Assembly: GCA_038117225.1 (NCBI GenBank)
Contig: JAYOFM010000068.1
Coordinates: forward strand, 1 to 20,774
DNA: 20,774 nt
Direction of reading: 5' to 3'
Source: JAYOFM01 sp038117225
Lineage (GTDB): Bacteria > Pseudomonadota > Alphaproteobacteria > Rhodospirillales > Casp-alpha2
Shown here: piece after piece, positions 1-7,051 of the stretch
Layout of the letters: every line of letters starts with the position of its first letter
Position numbering within the stretch: position 1 is the stretch's first letter
Notes under the pieces: generated by a model
Told to the model about the DNA's origin: nothing
Databases searched by the model: none
What the model saw: only the letters and a program-made list of their open reading frames with translations
Position numbers and translations under genes: made by a program

Positions 1-200
1 CCCCGGAAGTTCCGGCGCCGCAACGCCACCTGGGACGGCCCGGCCTGGCCGCATTGGCCGGACGCGCCGGCGCGCGCGGCGTCTGGATGACCGCCGCCTA
101 TCGGGACCACGGTTACACCATGCGCGACATCGCCGGCTGGGCTGGTTTGCACTACTCGTCGGTGAGCCGGATCATCAAGGATTGGGAACGGAAAAACTGA
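1..200 (+). CDS. REP-associated (IS200/Y1-like) transposase, C-terminal part
   Basis: Only the 3' end of this gene is in the window; its start and catalytic HUH/tyrosine domain lie upstream of base 1. The frame ending in TGA at 198-200 gives about 65 residues. They contain an RPGLAAL segment and end in a helix-turn-helix-like block (YTMRDIAGWAGLHYSSVSRI). That layout, a long-form Y1 transposase with a C-terminal DNA-binding HTH, is known from REP-associated tyrosine transposases (RAYTs), which act on short palindromic or repeated sequences near their own genes. The gene is followed at once by a cluster of short direct repeats (201-303), as expected for such an element. The family call rests on the tail alone; a general HTH regulator is the alternative. 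Confidence 0.7.
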   Translation, partial: PEVPAPQRHLGRPGLAALAGRAGARGVWMTAAYRDHGYTMRDIAGWAGLHYSSVSRIIKDWERKN

Positions 201-303
201 TGATTCAAGATCTGACCCCAACATGTGTGTGACCCGATGATTCAAGACCTGACCCCATAATGTGTGTGACCCCAACATGTGCGTGACCCCAACATGTGCG
301 TGG
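201..303. repeat. Short direct-repeat cluster downstream of the transposase
   Basis: Two copies of a 19-mer, TGATTCAAGAyCTGACCCC, lie at 201-219 and 238-256 and differ at one base. A second unit, close to AACATGTGyGTGACCCC, occurs at 220-235, in altered form at about 258-273, and then as a 17-bp tandem at 274-290 and 291-303, where the last copy is incomplete. The cluster starts directly after the stop codon of the transposase fragment. Repeats of the GATTCAAGACCTGACCCC kind commonly flank RAYT-type genes; that link is from general knowledge, while the repeat structure itself is seen here. Confidence 0.75.
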
Positions 304-583
304 TCTCCGTGCCCCCTCGGTGTCCTCCGTGATCATTTTTGCCAAGGCCCGTCAGGGCCTTCTCGTTGCTCGCACCCGTTTGACCGCTTGCGACCGGTGC
401 GAACCGTTTCACTTCACCACTGAGCGCGCCGGCTCGGTGGTCGCGGTGGTCGGTCTTTCTTGCCCCTTGCAAATTCGCGCAGGGCCATTATATTATCTAT
501 GTTCCTGGTTTGTTTCAAGGCTGCCGGGACGATGCTGTTTTCATTGTGAAGAAGTATCCCATGTCGGTGGCGCCGGATGGATT

Positions 584-615
584 CGGGCGCCGCGCGAGGT
601 TCGTTCGGCGCCCGT
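584..615. repeat. 8-bp perfect inverted repeat (hairpin)
   Basis: CGGGCGCC at 584-591 pairs perfectly with GGCGCCCG at 608-615 across a 16-nt loop. There is no T-run on either side, so it does not look like an intrinsic terminator. It lies 5 bp before the larger inverted repeat that begins at 621 and may belong to the same element. Confidence 0.5.
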
Positions 616-620
616 CAAAC

Positions 621-727
621 CGGTAAAATGCTGACAATTGCTGACAAATGCTGACATTTTTCGACCCAAAAGGGCCGGTATTGTTTTTTTTCAATGGGTT
701 GACCTGCTGACATCTGCATTTTACCGG
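621..727. repeat. 12-bp inverted repeat enclosing phased TGCTGACA repeats
   Basis: CCGGTAAAATGC at 621-632 is the exact reverse complement of GCATTTTACCGG at 716-727. Between and overlapping these arms, TGCTGACA occurs at 630-637, 640-647 and 650-657, an exact 10-bp period of about one helical turn, and again at 705-712 next to the right arm. The centre carries ATTG-T8-CAAT. The arrangement could be the two ends of a very small non-coding element, an operator, or an iteron-like protein-binding array. No protein gene is enclosed. Confidence 0.7.
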
Positions 728-852
728 CCTGCAATCGCCGTGAAAGTGGGTTAAAGGCGGGGTTTACCGTTTCCAGATGTCACGGGCTCGGCGTTCGGTG
801 GCTCGTCTTCACGCCCGGTCGGTCAGCGTCGGCGGGGGGCGGCGCGTCCTCG

Positions 853-876
853 GGCCCGCCCCGCGCCGGACGGGCC
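853..876 (-). terminator. Stem-loop at the end of tctA (no U-tract)
   Basis: On the minus strand GGCCCGTCC, a 6-nt loop GGCGCG, and GGGCGGGCC form a 9-bp stem with one G-T pair. It begins within the tctA stop codon. The strand leaving it is not U-rich, so it is at best a weak or Rho-assisted end, or an RNA-stabilising hairpin. Confidence 0.3.
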
Positions 877-2468
877 TAGGCGCTGAGCCGGTCCGTGCGG
901 CGGCCGGCGATGATGACGATGGCCACCGCCGTGGCCAGGAAAATCAGTGCCAGCGGCGATTTCAACAGGAAAAGGGCGTCGCCGCCGGACGCCGAATAGC
1001 CGCCGCGCACCAGTTCCTCCAGCCGGGGCGCCAGGATGAAGCCGATGACGAAGGGCAGGATGGAAACGTCGAGCTTGCGCAGCAGATATCCCAGCGCGCC
1101 AAAAATGAGCACCACCCAGATGGCGAGGAAACCGCCGTCCTGGGCGTAGACGGCGGTCATGGTGATCAGCAGCACGATCGGCAGCATCAACGACTTCGGA
1201 ATCCGCGCCAGGATGCCGAGAAACCGGATGACCCAGCCGCCCACCGTCCAGTTGAAGATGTTGGCCAGCACCATCATCGTGAAGATCGCGAAGGCGACCA
1301 CAAGATCCTTGTTGATGATGGTGCCGTAGTCCTCGATGACCTTGATCTCGGTGAACCGGAAGACCGAGGGCCCGAGGGTGAAATTGCCCACCGATTCGAC
1401 CGCCAGGATGATGAACACGGCGGCGAAGTTGCCGGGAATGCCCAGGCTCAAGACCGGGATCAGATTGGCGCCGGACACCGCCGAATTGGCCGCCTCGGTG
1501 GCGGCGACGCCCTCCGGCAGGCCGGTGCCGAATTTTTCCGGGTGCTTGGACAGCCGCCGTGCCGCGTCATAGCCGAGGGTCGCGGCGAGGGTGGTGCCGA
1601 CGCCCGGCAGGGCGCCGACTATGGTGCCGATCGCCGCCGACGAGAAAACCCGCGGCATGATCTGCTTGATGTCCTTCCAGCCGAATGAATTGTCGGCGTC
1701 CGGGTACTGGGTCAGCGCCGAGATCCGGGAAAAGCGGTCGCGGGTCGCCTGTTCGATGCCGACCAGGACCTCGCTGAGGACAAGCACGCCGAGGATGGCC
1801 GAGGTCAATGGCAGGCCGTTGCCGAGGGCGGGAATGCCCAGGGTCATGCGCGGGCCGTTGCCGGACAAGGTCGAGCCGATCAGGGCCAGCAACATGCCGA
1901 GGGCGCCAACGGCCAGACCCTTGGTAACCGAGCGGCCGGACACCGCCGCCATGAACGACAGCGACAGGATGATCAGCGCCGCCTTTTCCGGCAGGTCGAG
2001 AACACTTTCGATGAAGACCGCAAGCACGGGGGCGGTCAGAAACAGCACCATGTCGCTGAAGGTGTCGCCGGTGACGGAACTGAAATGGGCGATCTTCAGC
2101 GCCTTCATGCCCTGGCCCTGCTGCGCCATGGGGTGGCCGTCCAGGGTGGTCAGGAAGGCATCCGGCGTGCCCGGCGTGTTGAACAAGATGGCCGGGACGG
2201 CGCCGCCCAGGGTCGCCCCCTTCATGATGCCGATGAGAAAACCGAGGATCGGCAGCAGCGCGTCATCATTGACGCCGAAGACGGAAATCAGGATGGGCAG
2301 CGAGATCGCCATGGCGAACGGCCCGTTGAGCCCCGGGGTGGCGCCGATGACGATGCCGAGGATGAGGCCGACGAAGACCATGACCAACGGCAACCAGTCG
2401 AAACCGCCGTCGGCGGTCAGAAAGACGTCCATGATGCCACGCGCGACGTAGTCGAGGACGAGTTCCAT
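876..2468 (-). CDS. tctA: Tripartite tricarboxylate transporter, large membrane subunit TctA
   Basis: This is the large integral-membrane subunit of a tripartite tricarboxylate transporter (TTT), which imports carboxylates delivered by a periplasmic TctC-type protein using an ion gradient. The 530-residue product has the family's usual length of about 500 and is almost entirely hydrophobic helices. It shows the conserved early block ATPGLNGPFAMAISLPI near residues 43-60, the FNTPGTPDA block, and later LPGVGTT and LGIPGN loops. The frame is open much further upstream (to 3065), but that part is only the shadow of tctB. I chose ATG at 2466-2468 because it falls 17 bp after the tctB stop and starts family-like sequence (MELVLDYVARG). 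It is the last gene of a tctC-tctB-tctA operon. The substrate cannot be told from the sequence. Confidence 0.93.
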   Translation of the reverse strand: MELVLDYVARGIMDVFLTADGGFDWLPLVMVFVGLILGIVIGATPGLNGPFAMAISLPILISVFGVNDDALLPILGFLIGIMKGATLGGAVPAILFNTPGTPDAFLTTLDGHPMAQQGQGMKALKIAHFSSVTGDTFSDMVLFLTAPVLAVFIESVLDLPEKAALIILSLSFMAAVSGRSVTKGLAVGALGMLLALIGSTLSGNGPRMTLGIPALGNGLPLTSAILGVLVLSEVLVGIEQATRDRFSRISALTQYPDADNSFGWKDIKQIMPRVFSSAAIGTIVGALPGVGTTLAATLGYDAARRLSKHPEKFGTGLPEGVAATEAANSAVSGANLIPVLSLGIPGNFAAVFIILAVESVGNFTLGPSVFRFTEIKVIEDYGTIINKDLVVAFAIFTMMVLANIFNWTVGGWVIRFLGILARIPKSLMLPIVLLITMTAVYAQDGGFLAIWVVLIFGALGYLLRKLDVSILPFVIGFILAPRLEELVRGGYSASGGDALFLLKSPLALIFLATAVAIVIIAGRRTDRLSA

Positions 2469-2485
2469 CCGCTCAGGCCTGGGCG

Positions 2486-3118
2486 CTAATAGTTGGCATT
2501 GGGAGGCAACGGCACGTTCGAGAGCATCACGTCGAAGATCACGATGGCGCCGACCAGAACGAAAGCCACCGTATAGAGGGAACGCCGCCTGAGCCCACCT
2601 TCCGACCAGGCGACCAGGACCAGGGTCATCAACAGCCCACCGACGCCGTAGCCGATGTACTTGTAGGGCACCGTATCGACCAGTTGGCGATAGCTGGCGT
2701 CGAACAGACCGACCCCGTTGAGGGCGTCGACGATCAGCGGGCCGAGCCAGTACATGACGGCCATGCCGATGAAGACGATGACATGAAACAACGCGAAGAA
2801 ACGCAGATTGCCGAGGGTCAATCGGCCGGGTGCGTCGTCCCCGTCCGGCGGCGGCGACGTGCGGCCGAGAGCCGATGCAACCAGGTGGACGCCGCCGAGA
2901 ATGAACAGCGCCGAGGCCAGCAGAACCGGGAAGAAGGCATCGCCCGGTTCCGGATTGCCGCCGGTCCCAATATCGATGAAGGCGCCCCGGATATCGCGGG
3001 GAAACCAGATGAACAACGCCGCCGCCGCCAGGGCCAACACGGCGGCACCGAACCCGAGATCCCAAACATTGGGAGACGGGTTCGGTGCCGGGTGTCGGTG
3101 TCGGTCGGCGGTGCTCAC
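2486..3118 (-). CDS. tctB: Tripartite tricarboxylate transporter, small membrane subunit TctB
   Basis: A 210-residue hydrophobic protein with four predicted membrane segments: about residues 20-40, 62-82, 105-125, and a pair after residue 155. It fits the TctB family (typically 150-200 aa), the poorly conserved small membrane partner of TctA. The first segment is preceded by a polar N-terminus, and a GDAFFPVLL stretch, characteristic of the family's first loop, lies near residue 59. It sits 16 bp after tctC and 17 bp before tctA on the same strand, which supports the call more strongly than the sequence alone. Nothing in it looks broken. Confidence 0.88.
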   Translation of the reverse strand: MSTADRHRHPAPNPSPNVWDLGFGAAVLALAAAALFIWFPRDIRGAFIDIGTGGNPEPGDAFFPVLLASALFILGGVHLVASALGRTSPPPDGDDAPGRLTLGNLRFFALFHVIVFIGMAVMYWLGPLIVDALNGVGLFDASYRQLVDTVPYKYIGYGVGGLLMTLVLVAWSEGGLRRRSLYTVAFVLVGAIVIFDVMLSNVPLPPNANY

Positions 3119-3134
3119 GATGCCGCCGCGGCCG

Positions 3135-4061
3135 CTACTTCAGCAGCGCTTTGTTGTTCGCGAGATTGGTCCGCAGGGTCTTTTCCAAGGCGGCGCCGGA
3201 AATCAGCAGCGGGCCCGGGGGGTACTGCTTGGCGATGAACTTCGCCGTCTTCGATTCCGGGTTCGATAGAACCTGCTGGATGGCATCGCCGATCGCCTTG
3301 GCGGCGGCCGGATCCATGCCCTTGGGGCCGGCCAGCATGAACTGGAAACCGAAGTAATGGTTGATACCGTAGTCCTTCAGCGTCTTGCCCTTGGGTGCCT
3401 GCACCAGCGGCTTGTCCTCGGCGGATGCCAGGATGACCACCTCGCCGGCGGCCACCAGACCCCGCTACACGCCGCCGCCCCAGGCGACGTTGGCGTCCTT
3501 GGCGACCAAGGTGTTGAGGGTGGCCTTACCACCCTTCATCTTCAGGTGATTGACCTTGATGCCCATCTTGTCGGCGACCACTTGGGAACCCGCTTGCACC
3601 AGCGCGCCCCAGTTGGCCCAGACGATCTTGGTGCCGCCCTTGGCCGCGGCGACCATGTCGTCGAGGCTCTTCCAGCCGGTATCGGCGCGGGCCAGGATGC
3701 CGGTCTGCGAGCCAGCCGTGGTGGTGATGTAGGTGAAGTCATCGATGCTGATGTTTTCGTTTTTCAGCGTCGCGAAATCGAACGTGGTGTTGATGGCGAG
3801 GCCGACCGTCTGGCCGTCCTTCGGCGCGTTTTTCAGTTGCGCGGCCATCACGGTGCCGCCGCCACCGGCCTTGTTCTCGGGAATGATGCGCCAGCCCTTC
3901 AGCGCTTCCAGTTCACCGGCGAGGGTGCGGGCCTGGGTATCGGTGCCGCCACCGGCGCCGAAGCCGATCCAGAATTTAATCGGCCCCTTCGGTTGCCAGT
4001 CGGCTTGTGCGGGGCCGGCCAGCAGGCCAAGCGCCATGATCGCGGGAAGTAATAGTCTCAT
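3135..4061 (-). pseudogene. tctC: TctC periplasmic carboxylate-binding protein, interrupted by an in-frame amber codon
   Basis: Bug/TctC-family solute-binding protein that would capture a carboxylate in the periplasm for TctAB. ATG at 4059-4061 follows AGGAGAGG by 9 nt and starts a clear signal peptide (MRLLLPAIMALGLLAGPAQA, cleavage after about residue 20). Family sequence then runs through IGFGAGGGTDTQAR and PENKAGGGGTV. After 198 codons a TAG at 3465-3467 stops translation. The same frame continues without a gap (RGLVAAGEVV onward) for another 109 codons to the natural stop at 3135, so the total length of about 308 codons is normal for the family. Only one base need have changed, for example CAG or TAC/TAT to TAG. 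Many other genes here end in TAG, so recoding is unlikely. It is either a real nonsense mutation that disables uptake or a sequence error. Confidence 0.85.
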
Positions 4062-4128
4062 GATCGGTATCCTCTCCTGTTTGCTCTTGATGTTAACGAT
4101 GTGGACGACTTTCGCAGCGAAAAAAGTC

Positions 4129-4950
4129 ATGCCCGATAGCTGTCTAGTGCATGAGATTTTCCGAAATCTCCATCGGCCGGTGTCCAGGCGGCATCTCGAA
4201 ACGTTGGAACAGCGATGGTTTGTCGTGGATGGAATAATCTTTCACATCCCATACGGTGCCGACGGTTCCGGGCGGTATCAACAGGTGCTCGCAGGCTTTG
4301 TCCGAAACAGGATACCCGAACTCAAGGTGTTCGGCCCGCAGCCGCTGGCCCGCATCACCGAGCGGTTGCTTGGCGAGGATGGCGCCTTCGGCCTCGACAT
4401 CGAATCTCGGGTCAGCCATCAGGCCAGCCTCGACGTTTTCGTTTCACGCGGCGGCGTCCTGCCGCGACCCAAGCCGATGCCAGAAATTACCGAAGTGGCC
4501 CCCGGTGACGTCATCGAAGGCGAAGCCTGGCGCATCACCGTCGGCGAGGCGGCGCATTTCCAGCCGATCCTGGATTGCGTGGGTTACCGACTGGAATGCG
4601 ATGACGGCGTGCTGGTCTATTCCGGTGACAGCGGTGGCGTGCCCGACAGCATGGTCGACCTGGCGCGCGATTGCGACGTGCTGATTCACATGTGCCACTT
4701 CGCCAGCGGCATGGAACCCAGCGTCGGCTATCGCCAAGCCAGCGGCAGCCACATGGATATCGCCGAAATCGCCCGCCGCGCCAACGCCAAGACGGTGGTG
4801 CTGACCCACTTCATCCCCATGCTAGATGAACCGGGCGTCCTTGAACGGCTGGTGCAGGAGATGCGCGCCGTCTACGAGGGCAACATCATCGTCGGCCGCG
4901 ATCTCATGGAAATCCCCATGAACGTCCGCTATCCGCATCGCATCGATTGA
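4129..4950 (+). pseudogene. Metallo-beta-lactamase-fold hydrolase lacking its N-terminal half
   Basis: Family-like sequence begins at about RIPELKVFGPQPL (near 4308) and continues to the stop at 4948-4950. It resembles the second half of RNase Z-type MBL-fold hydrolases. Later metal-site residues are visible: a His in GEAAHFQP (4555-4557), an Asp in YSGDSGG (4627-4629) and a His in VLTHF (4807-4809). The first half, with the HxHxDH metal-binding motif every active member needs, is absent; a full member would need roughly 90 more residues. The frame is open further 5', with an ATG at 4129 but no ribosome binding site, and that part does not look like an MBL and runs opposite to the remnant at 4144-4310. 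I read this as a gene truncated by deletion or rearrangement. A GAF-domain gene follows after 25 bp. Confidence 0.65.
4144..4310 (-). pseudogene. Possible C-terminal remnant of an unrecognised gene
   Basis: On the minus strand a frame ending in TAG at 4144-4146 reads plausibly as the end of a soluble protein (CEHLLIPPGTVGTVWDVKDY, then DKPSLFQRFEMPPGHRPMEI). It lies 82 bp upstream of tctC on the same strand, where another gene of the tct operon would fit. The frame continues to an ATG at 4417-4419, but beyond about 4310 it runs antisense to a recognisable hydrolase gene, so the upstream part is probably not genuine. I do not recognise the family. If real, it is a gene whose 5' part was lost at the junction near 4310. 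Confidence 0.35.
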
Positions 4951-4975
4951 CACTCACCGGAACGGACCGACACGA

Positions 4976-5479
4976 ATGACCAGACCGGCCCGCCCCCTGC
5001 CGACAGTCGCCGACTTTTCGGTGCTCGTGGAAACGCTGGCCGAGGCCGAGGATGACAGCGCCGCCTTCGTTGCTATCGCCGAGGCCGCCGCCAGTTACAT
5101 CGGTCACGAGTTATTCACCATCATGGCCTTCCACGCCGACGCCGTGCAGGTGGAACGGCTCTATTCCAGCCGCCCCGACGCCTACCCCACGGGGAGACGC
5201 AAGGAAAAGCGCGACACGGCCTGGGGGCGCTTGGTGTTGGAACAGGGCCAGCCATACATCGGCCGCACCGTCGAAGACATTCGCGCCCACTTCGATGATC
5301 ACCAACTCATCCTCGGGCTCGGCCTGGAATCCGTCCTTAATGTGCCGGTGCGCGTCAACGGCCGAACCATCGGCACCATGAATCTGTTGCACCAGGCCGC
5401 ATATTACGACGAAGGCGATCTGATCTGCGGCCGCCTGCTGGCGGGATTACTGGCGGGGCCGCTAGCGGCCCGACGGTAA
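4976..5479 (+). CDS. Small GAF-domain protein
   Basis: A 167-residue protein that is essentially a single GAF domain: an N-terminal helix, then EAAASYIGHELFTIMAFH, a loop region, and the typical end VNVP-like LNVPVRVNGRTIGTMNLLHQ near residues 120-140. No output domain is attached, and I see no cysteine placed like a bilin or fMsr site, so the ligand is unknown. Free-standing GAF proteins can be sensors or small-molecule reductases. It starts at ATG 4976, 25 bp after the truncated hydrolase, so it may have been co-transcribed with that gene. It ends 8 bp from the convergent ABC permease. Confidence 0.75.
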   Translation: MTRPARPLPTVADFSVLVETLAEAEDDSAAFVAIAEAAASYIGHELFTIMAFHADAVQVERLYSSRPDAYPTGRRKEKRDTAWGRLVLEQGQPYIGRTVEDIRAHFDDHQLILGLGLESVLNVPVRVNGRTIGTMNLLHQAAYYDEGDLICGRLLAGLLAGPLAARR

Positions 5480-5487
5480 TAGTGTAC

Positions 5488-6279
5488 CTAGGCCTTCAGC
5501 TTGTAGCCCGACTTGAACATCCACACGGTGATCCACCACAGCGCCAGGTTGGCGACGGCGAGCAGGACGACGCCGATCGTCAATGAGCCGTCCGCGTGGC
5601 CGATGAAGCCGTAGCGGAAACCGTCGATCATGTAGAAGAAGGGATTGAACTGCGCCGCCAGATTCGCGGTCTCGGGCAGCCGTTCGATGGAATAGAAGGA
5701 GCCCGACAGAAACGCCAGCGGCGTGATGGCGAAACTGTTGATGGCGGAGATATGGTCGTACTTGGGCGCCCAGATGGCGCCCATCAGGCCGAGCAGCGAC
5801 AGCATCAACGAGGCCATGACCGCGTGATAGAGAATGAACGCGATGCTGTGCACCTGCAGTCCGACGACGATCAGCATGGCGATGGTGACCGAGAGGCCGA
5901 CCACGAGGCCCCGGGTGACGCCGCCAAGCGCCATGCCGGCGGTCAGTTCCTGCGCCGTCAGCGGCGACATCAGCGTATCGACGATGTTGCCCTGTACCTT
6001 GGCGGTCATCAGCGAGGACGAGGTGTTGGCGAAGGCGTTCTGGGCGATCGCCATCATGATCAGGCCGGGCGCCAGGAAATCCGAATAGACCACGCCGGCG
6101 ACGGCGGCGCGGTCGCGGCCGAGGGCGAGCGTAAACACGGCGAGGAACAGCAGTGTCGTCACCACGGGGGCGGCGACGGTCTGCGTATGCACCTTCATGA
6201 AACGCCGCACCTCGCGGGCGTAAAGGGTCCAGAATCCGATCAGGTTGGAGGTCGGTATCCGTTGCGGTACTTGCGCCAT
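5488..6279 (-). CDS. ABC-2 type transporter permease
   Basis: A 263-residue integral membrane protein with the ABC-2 fold: an amphipathic start (LYAREVRRFMKVHTQT), six hydrophobic segments, and the family signature in the last third (LSGSFYSIERLPE followed by NPFFYMIDGFRYGF). These permeases pair with a separate ATPase to export polysaccharides, drugs or lipids. ATG at 6277-6279 is preceded by AAGGA at suitable distance, so I prefer it to the longer frame reaching 6378. No ATP-binding subunit is encoded beside it: recX lies divergently upstream and the GAF gene convergently downstream. Substrate unknown. Confidence 0.88.
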   Translation of the reverse strand: MAQVPQRIPTSNLIGFWTLYAREVRRFMKVHTQTVAAPVVTTLLFLAVFTLALGRDRAAVAGVVYSDFLAPGLIMMAIAQNAFANTSSSLMTAKVQGNIVDTLMSPLTAQELTAGMALGGVTRGLVVGLSVTIAMLIVVGLQVHSIAFILYHAVMASLMLSLLGLMGAIWAPKYDHISAINSFAITPLAFLSGSFYSIERLPETANLAAQFNPFFYMIDGFRYGFIGHADGSLTIGVVLLAVANLALWWITVWMFKSGYKLKA

Positions 6280-6323
6280 GCTGATTTCCTTCGAGCCGTC
6301 GCGCTTTGGACGCGCGGCCACTC

Positions 6324-6353
6324 TATATAAAGTGTGTACAACGCCATTGCCAA
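6324..6353 (-). promoter_or_regulatory. Possible promoter of the ABC-2 permease
   Basis: On the minus strand TTGGCA (6348-6353) and TATATA (6324-6329) are separated by 18 bp. They lie 45 bp upstream of the permease ATG, in the divergent spacer shared with recX. Confidence 0.35.
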
Positions 6354-6376
6354 CGCAGCAGCCGGACCTACACGCC

Positions 6377-6958
6377 ATGCCGCCATCCGGACGTCAGCAA
6401 CGGGCCCCCCGCAAGGCCACCCGCCGCTATTTGCAAAATGCGGCGGAGCATTATCTGGCGCGCTTTTCCACCTCGGCGGAAAATCTGCGCCGGATTTTGA
6501 TGCGTAAGGTGCATCGTTCGGCCATGGCCCACGACACGGACCCGGAGGAGGGCGCACAGGCAATCGAGGAGATCATCGCGCGCTACCAGCGCCTCGGTCT
6601 CGTCGATGATGACGCCTACGCGGAAGCGCGGGTGCGCGGATTGCGCGGACGCGGCGCGTCGACGCGGCTGATCCACGCGCGGCTGCGCGAGAAAGGCATC
6701 ACGTCGGACGTCGCCGCCGCCGCGCTGGCCCGCCACCACGCGGACGACGGCGCCGAGGACCCGGAATTTCAGGCCGCCGTCCGATTGGCGCGGCGCCGCC
6801 GGCTCGGCCCGTTTGCCCCCGCCGAGGCACGCCAGGAGCGGCGCGACAAGGACCTGGCGGTCCTCGCCCGCGCCGGTTTCGGATACGAAATTGCCCGGCG
6901 CATTGTCGAGGCCCCGGAGGCGGAGGCGCTTTTGGTGGAATGCGGGTTGGAGGCGTAG
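6377..6958 (+). CDS. recX: Regulatory protein RecX
   Basis: RecX binds RecA filaments and modulates recombination and the SOS response. The product is 193 residues, slightly long for the family. It is strongly helical with repeated three-helix units: ATRRYLQNAAEHYLARFSTSAENLRRIL near residues 15-42, a second unit around DDDAYAEARVRGLRGRGASTRLI with LREKGI, and a third ending in LARAGFGYEIARRIVE. The frame is open upstream to 6245, but I chose ATG 6377 because the earlier part is antisense to the permease start. recA is not in the window, as is common in alphaproteobacteria where recX stands apart. Confidence 0.9.
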   Translation: MPPSGRQQRAPRKATRRYLQNAAEHYLARFSTSAENLRRILMRKVHRSAMAHDTDPEEGAQAIEEIIARYQRLGLVDDDAYAEARVRGLRGRGASTRLIHARLREKGITSDVAAAALARHHADDGAEDPEFQAAVRLARRRRLGPFAPAEARQERRDKDLAVLARAGFGYEIARRIVEAPEAEALLVECGLEA

Positions 6959-7051
6959 AGTCCAGGCATTGAATCCGGCTGGCGATAGGGCTATCTCAGG
7001 ACCATTCTCCAAGGTCGCTGTTCGGCCGCCACTGGGCATTCGAGGAATCGC

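Larger units (their letters stand above)
304..875. other. Gene-poor stretch with inverted and phased repeats
   Basis: I see no convincing coding region here. Short open frames on either strand (242-472 minus, 296-634 plus) have low-complexity translations and no good ribosome binding site. Visible structure includes a perfect 7-bp hairpin at 344-361 (AAGGCCC, GTCA loop), CACCGAG/GGTGGTCG-type low-complexity runs at about 301-335 and 420-465, a perfect 8-bp inverted repeat at 584-591/608-615, and the phased-repeat element at 621-727 listed separately. The stretch lies between a transposase fragment and the tail of a tct operon, so it may be a decayed mobile-element border. Confidence 0.55.

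Noticed and set aside
344..361. Hairpin AAGGCCC-GTCA-GGGCCTT as a terminator
   Set aside because: No T-run follows it on either strand and no gene ends just upstream.
242..472. 76-codon minus-strand open frame in the repeat region
   Set aside because: It reads through CACCGAG-type low-complexity sequence and the direct repeats and has no family-like content.
630..712. TGCTGACA repeats as a CRISPR array
   Set aside because: Units are only 8 bp with 2-bp gaps; there are no spacers of 25-40 bp and no cas genes.
777..1688. 303-codon plus-strand open frame
   Set aside because: It is antisense to tctA, and its translation is rich in Arg, Gly, Gln, Asp and His with no family pattern, typical of a shadow of a GC-rich gene.
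3465..3467. Amber codon as programmed recoding (for example pyrrolysine)
   Set aside because: Many genes in the window end in TAG, and no pylTS-like genes are seen; a point mutation or sequence error is simpler.
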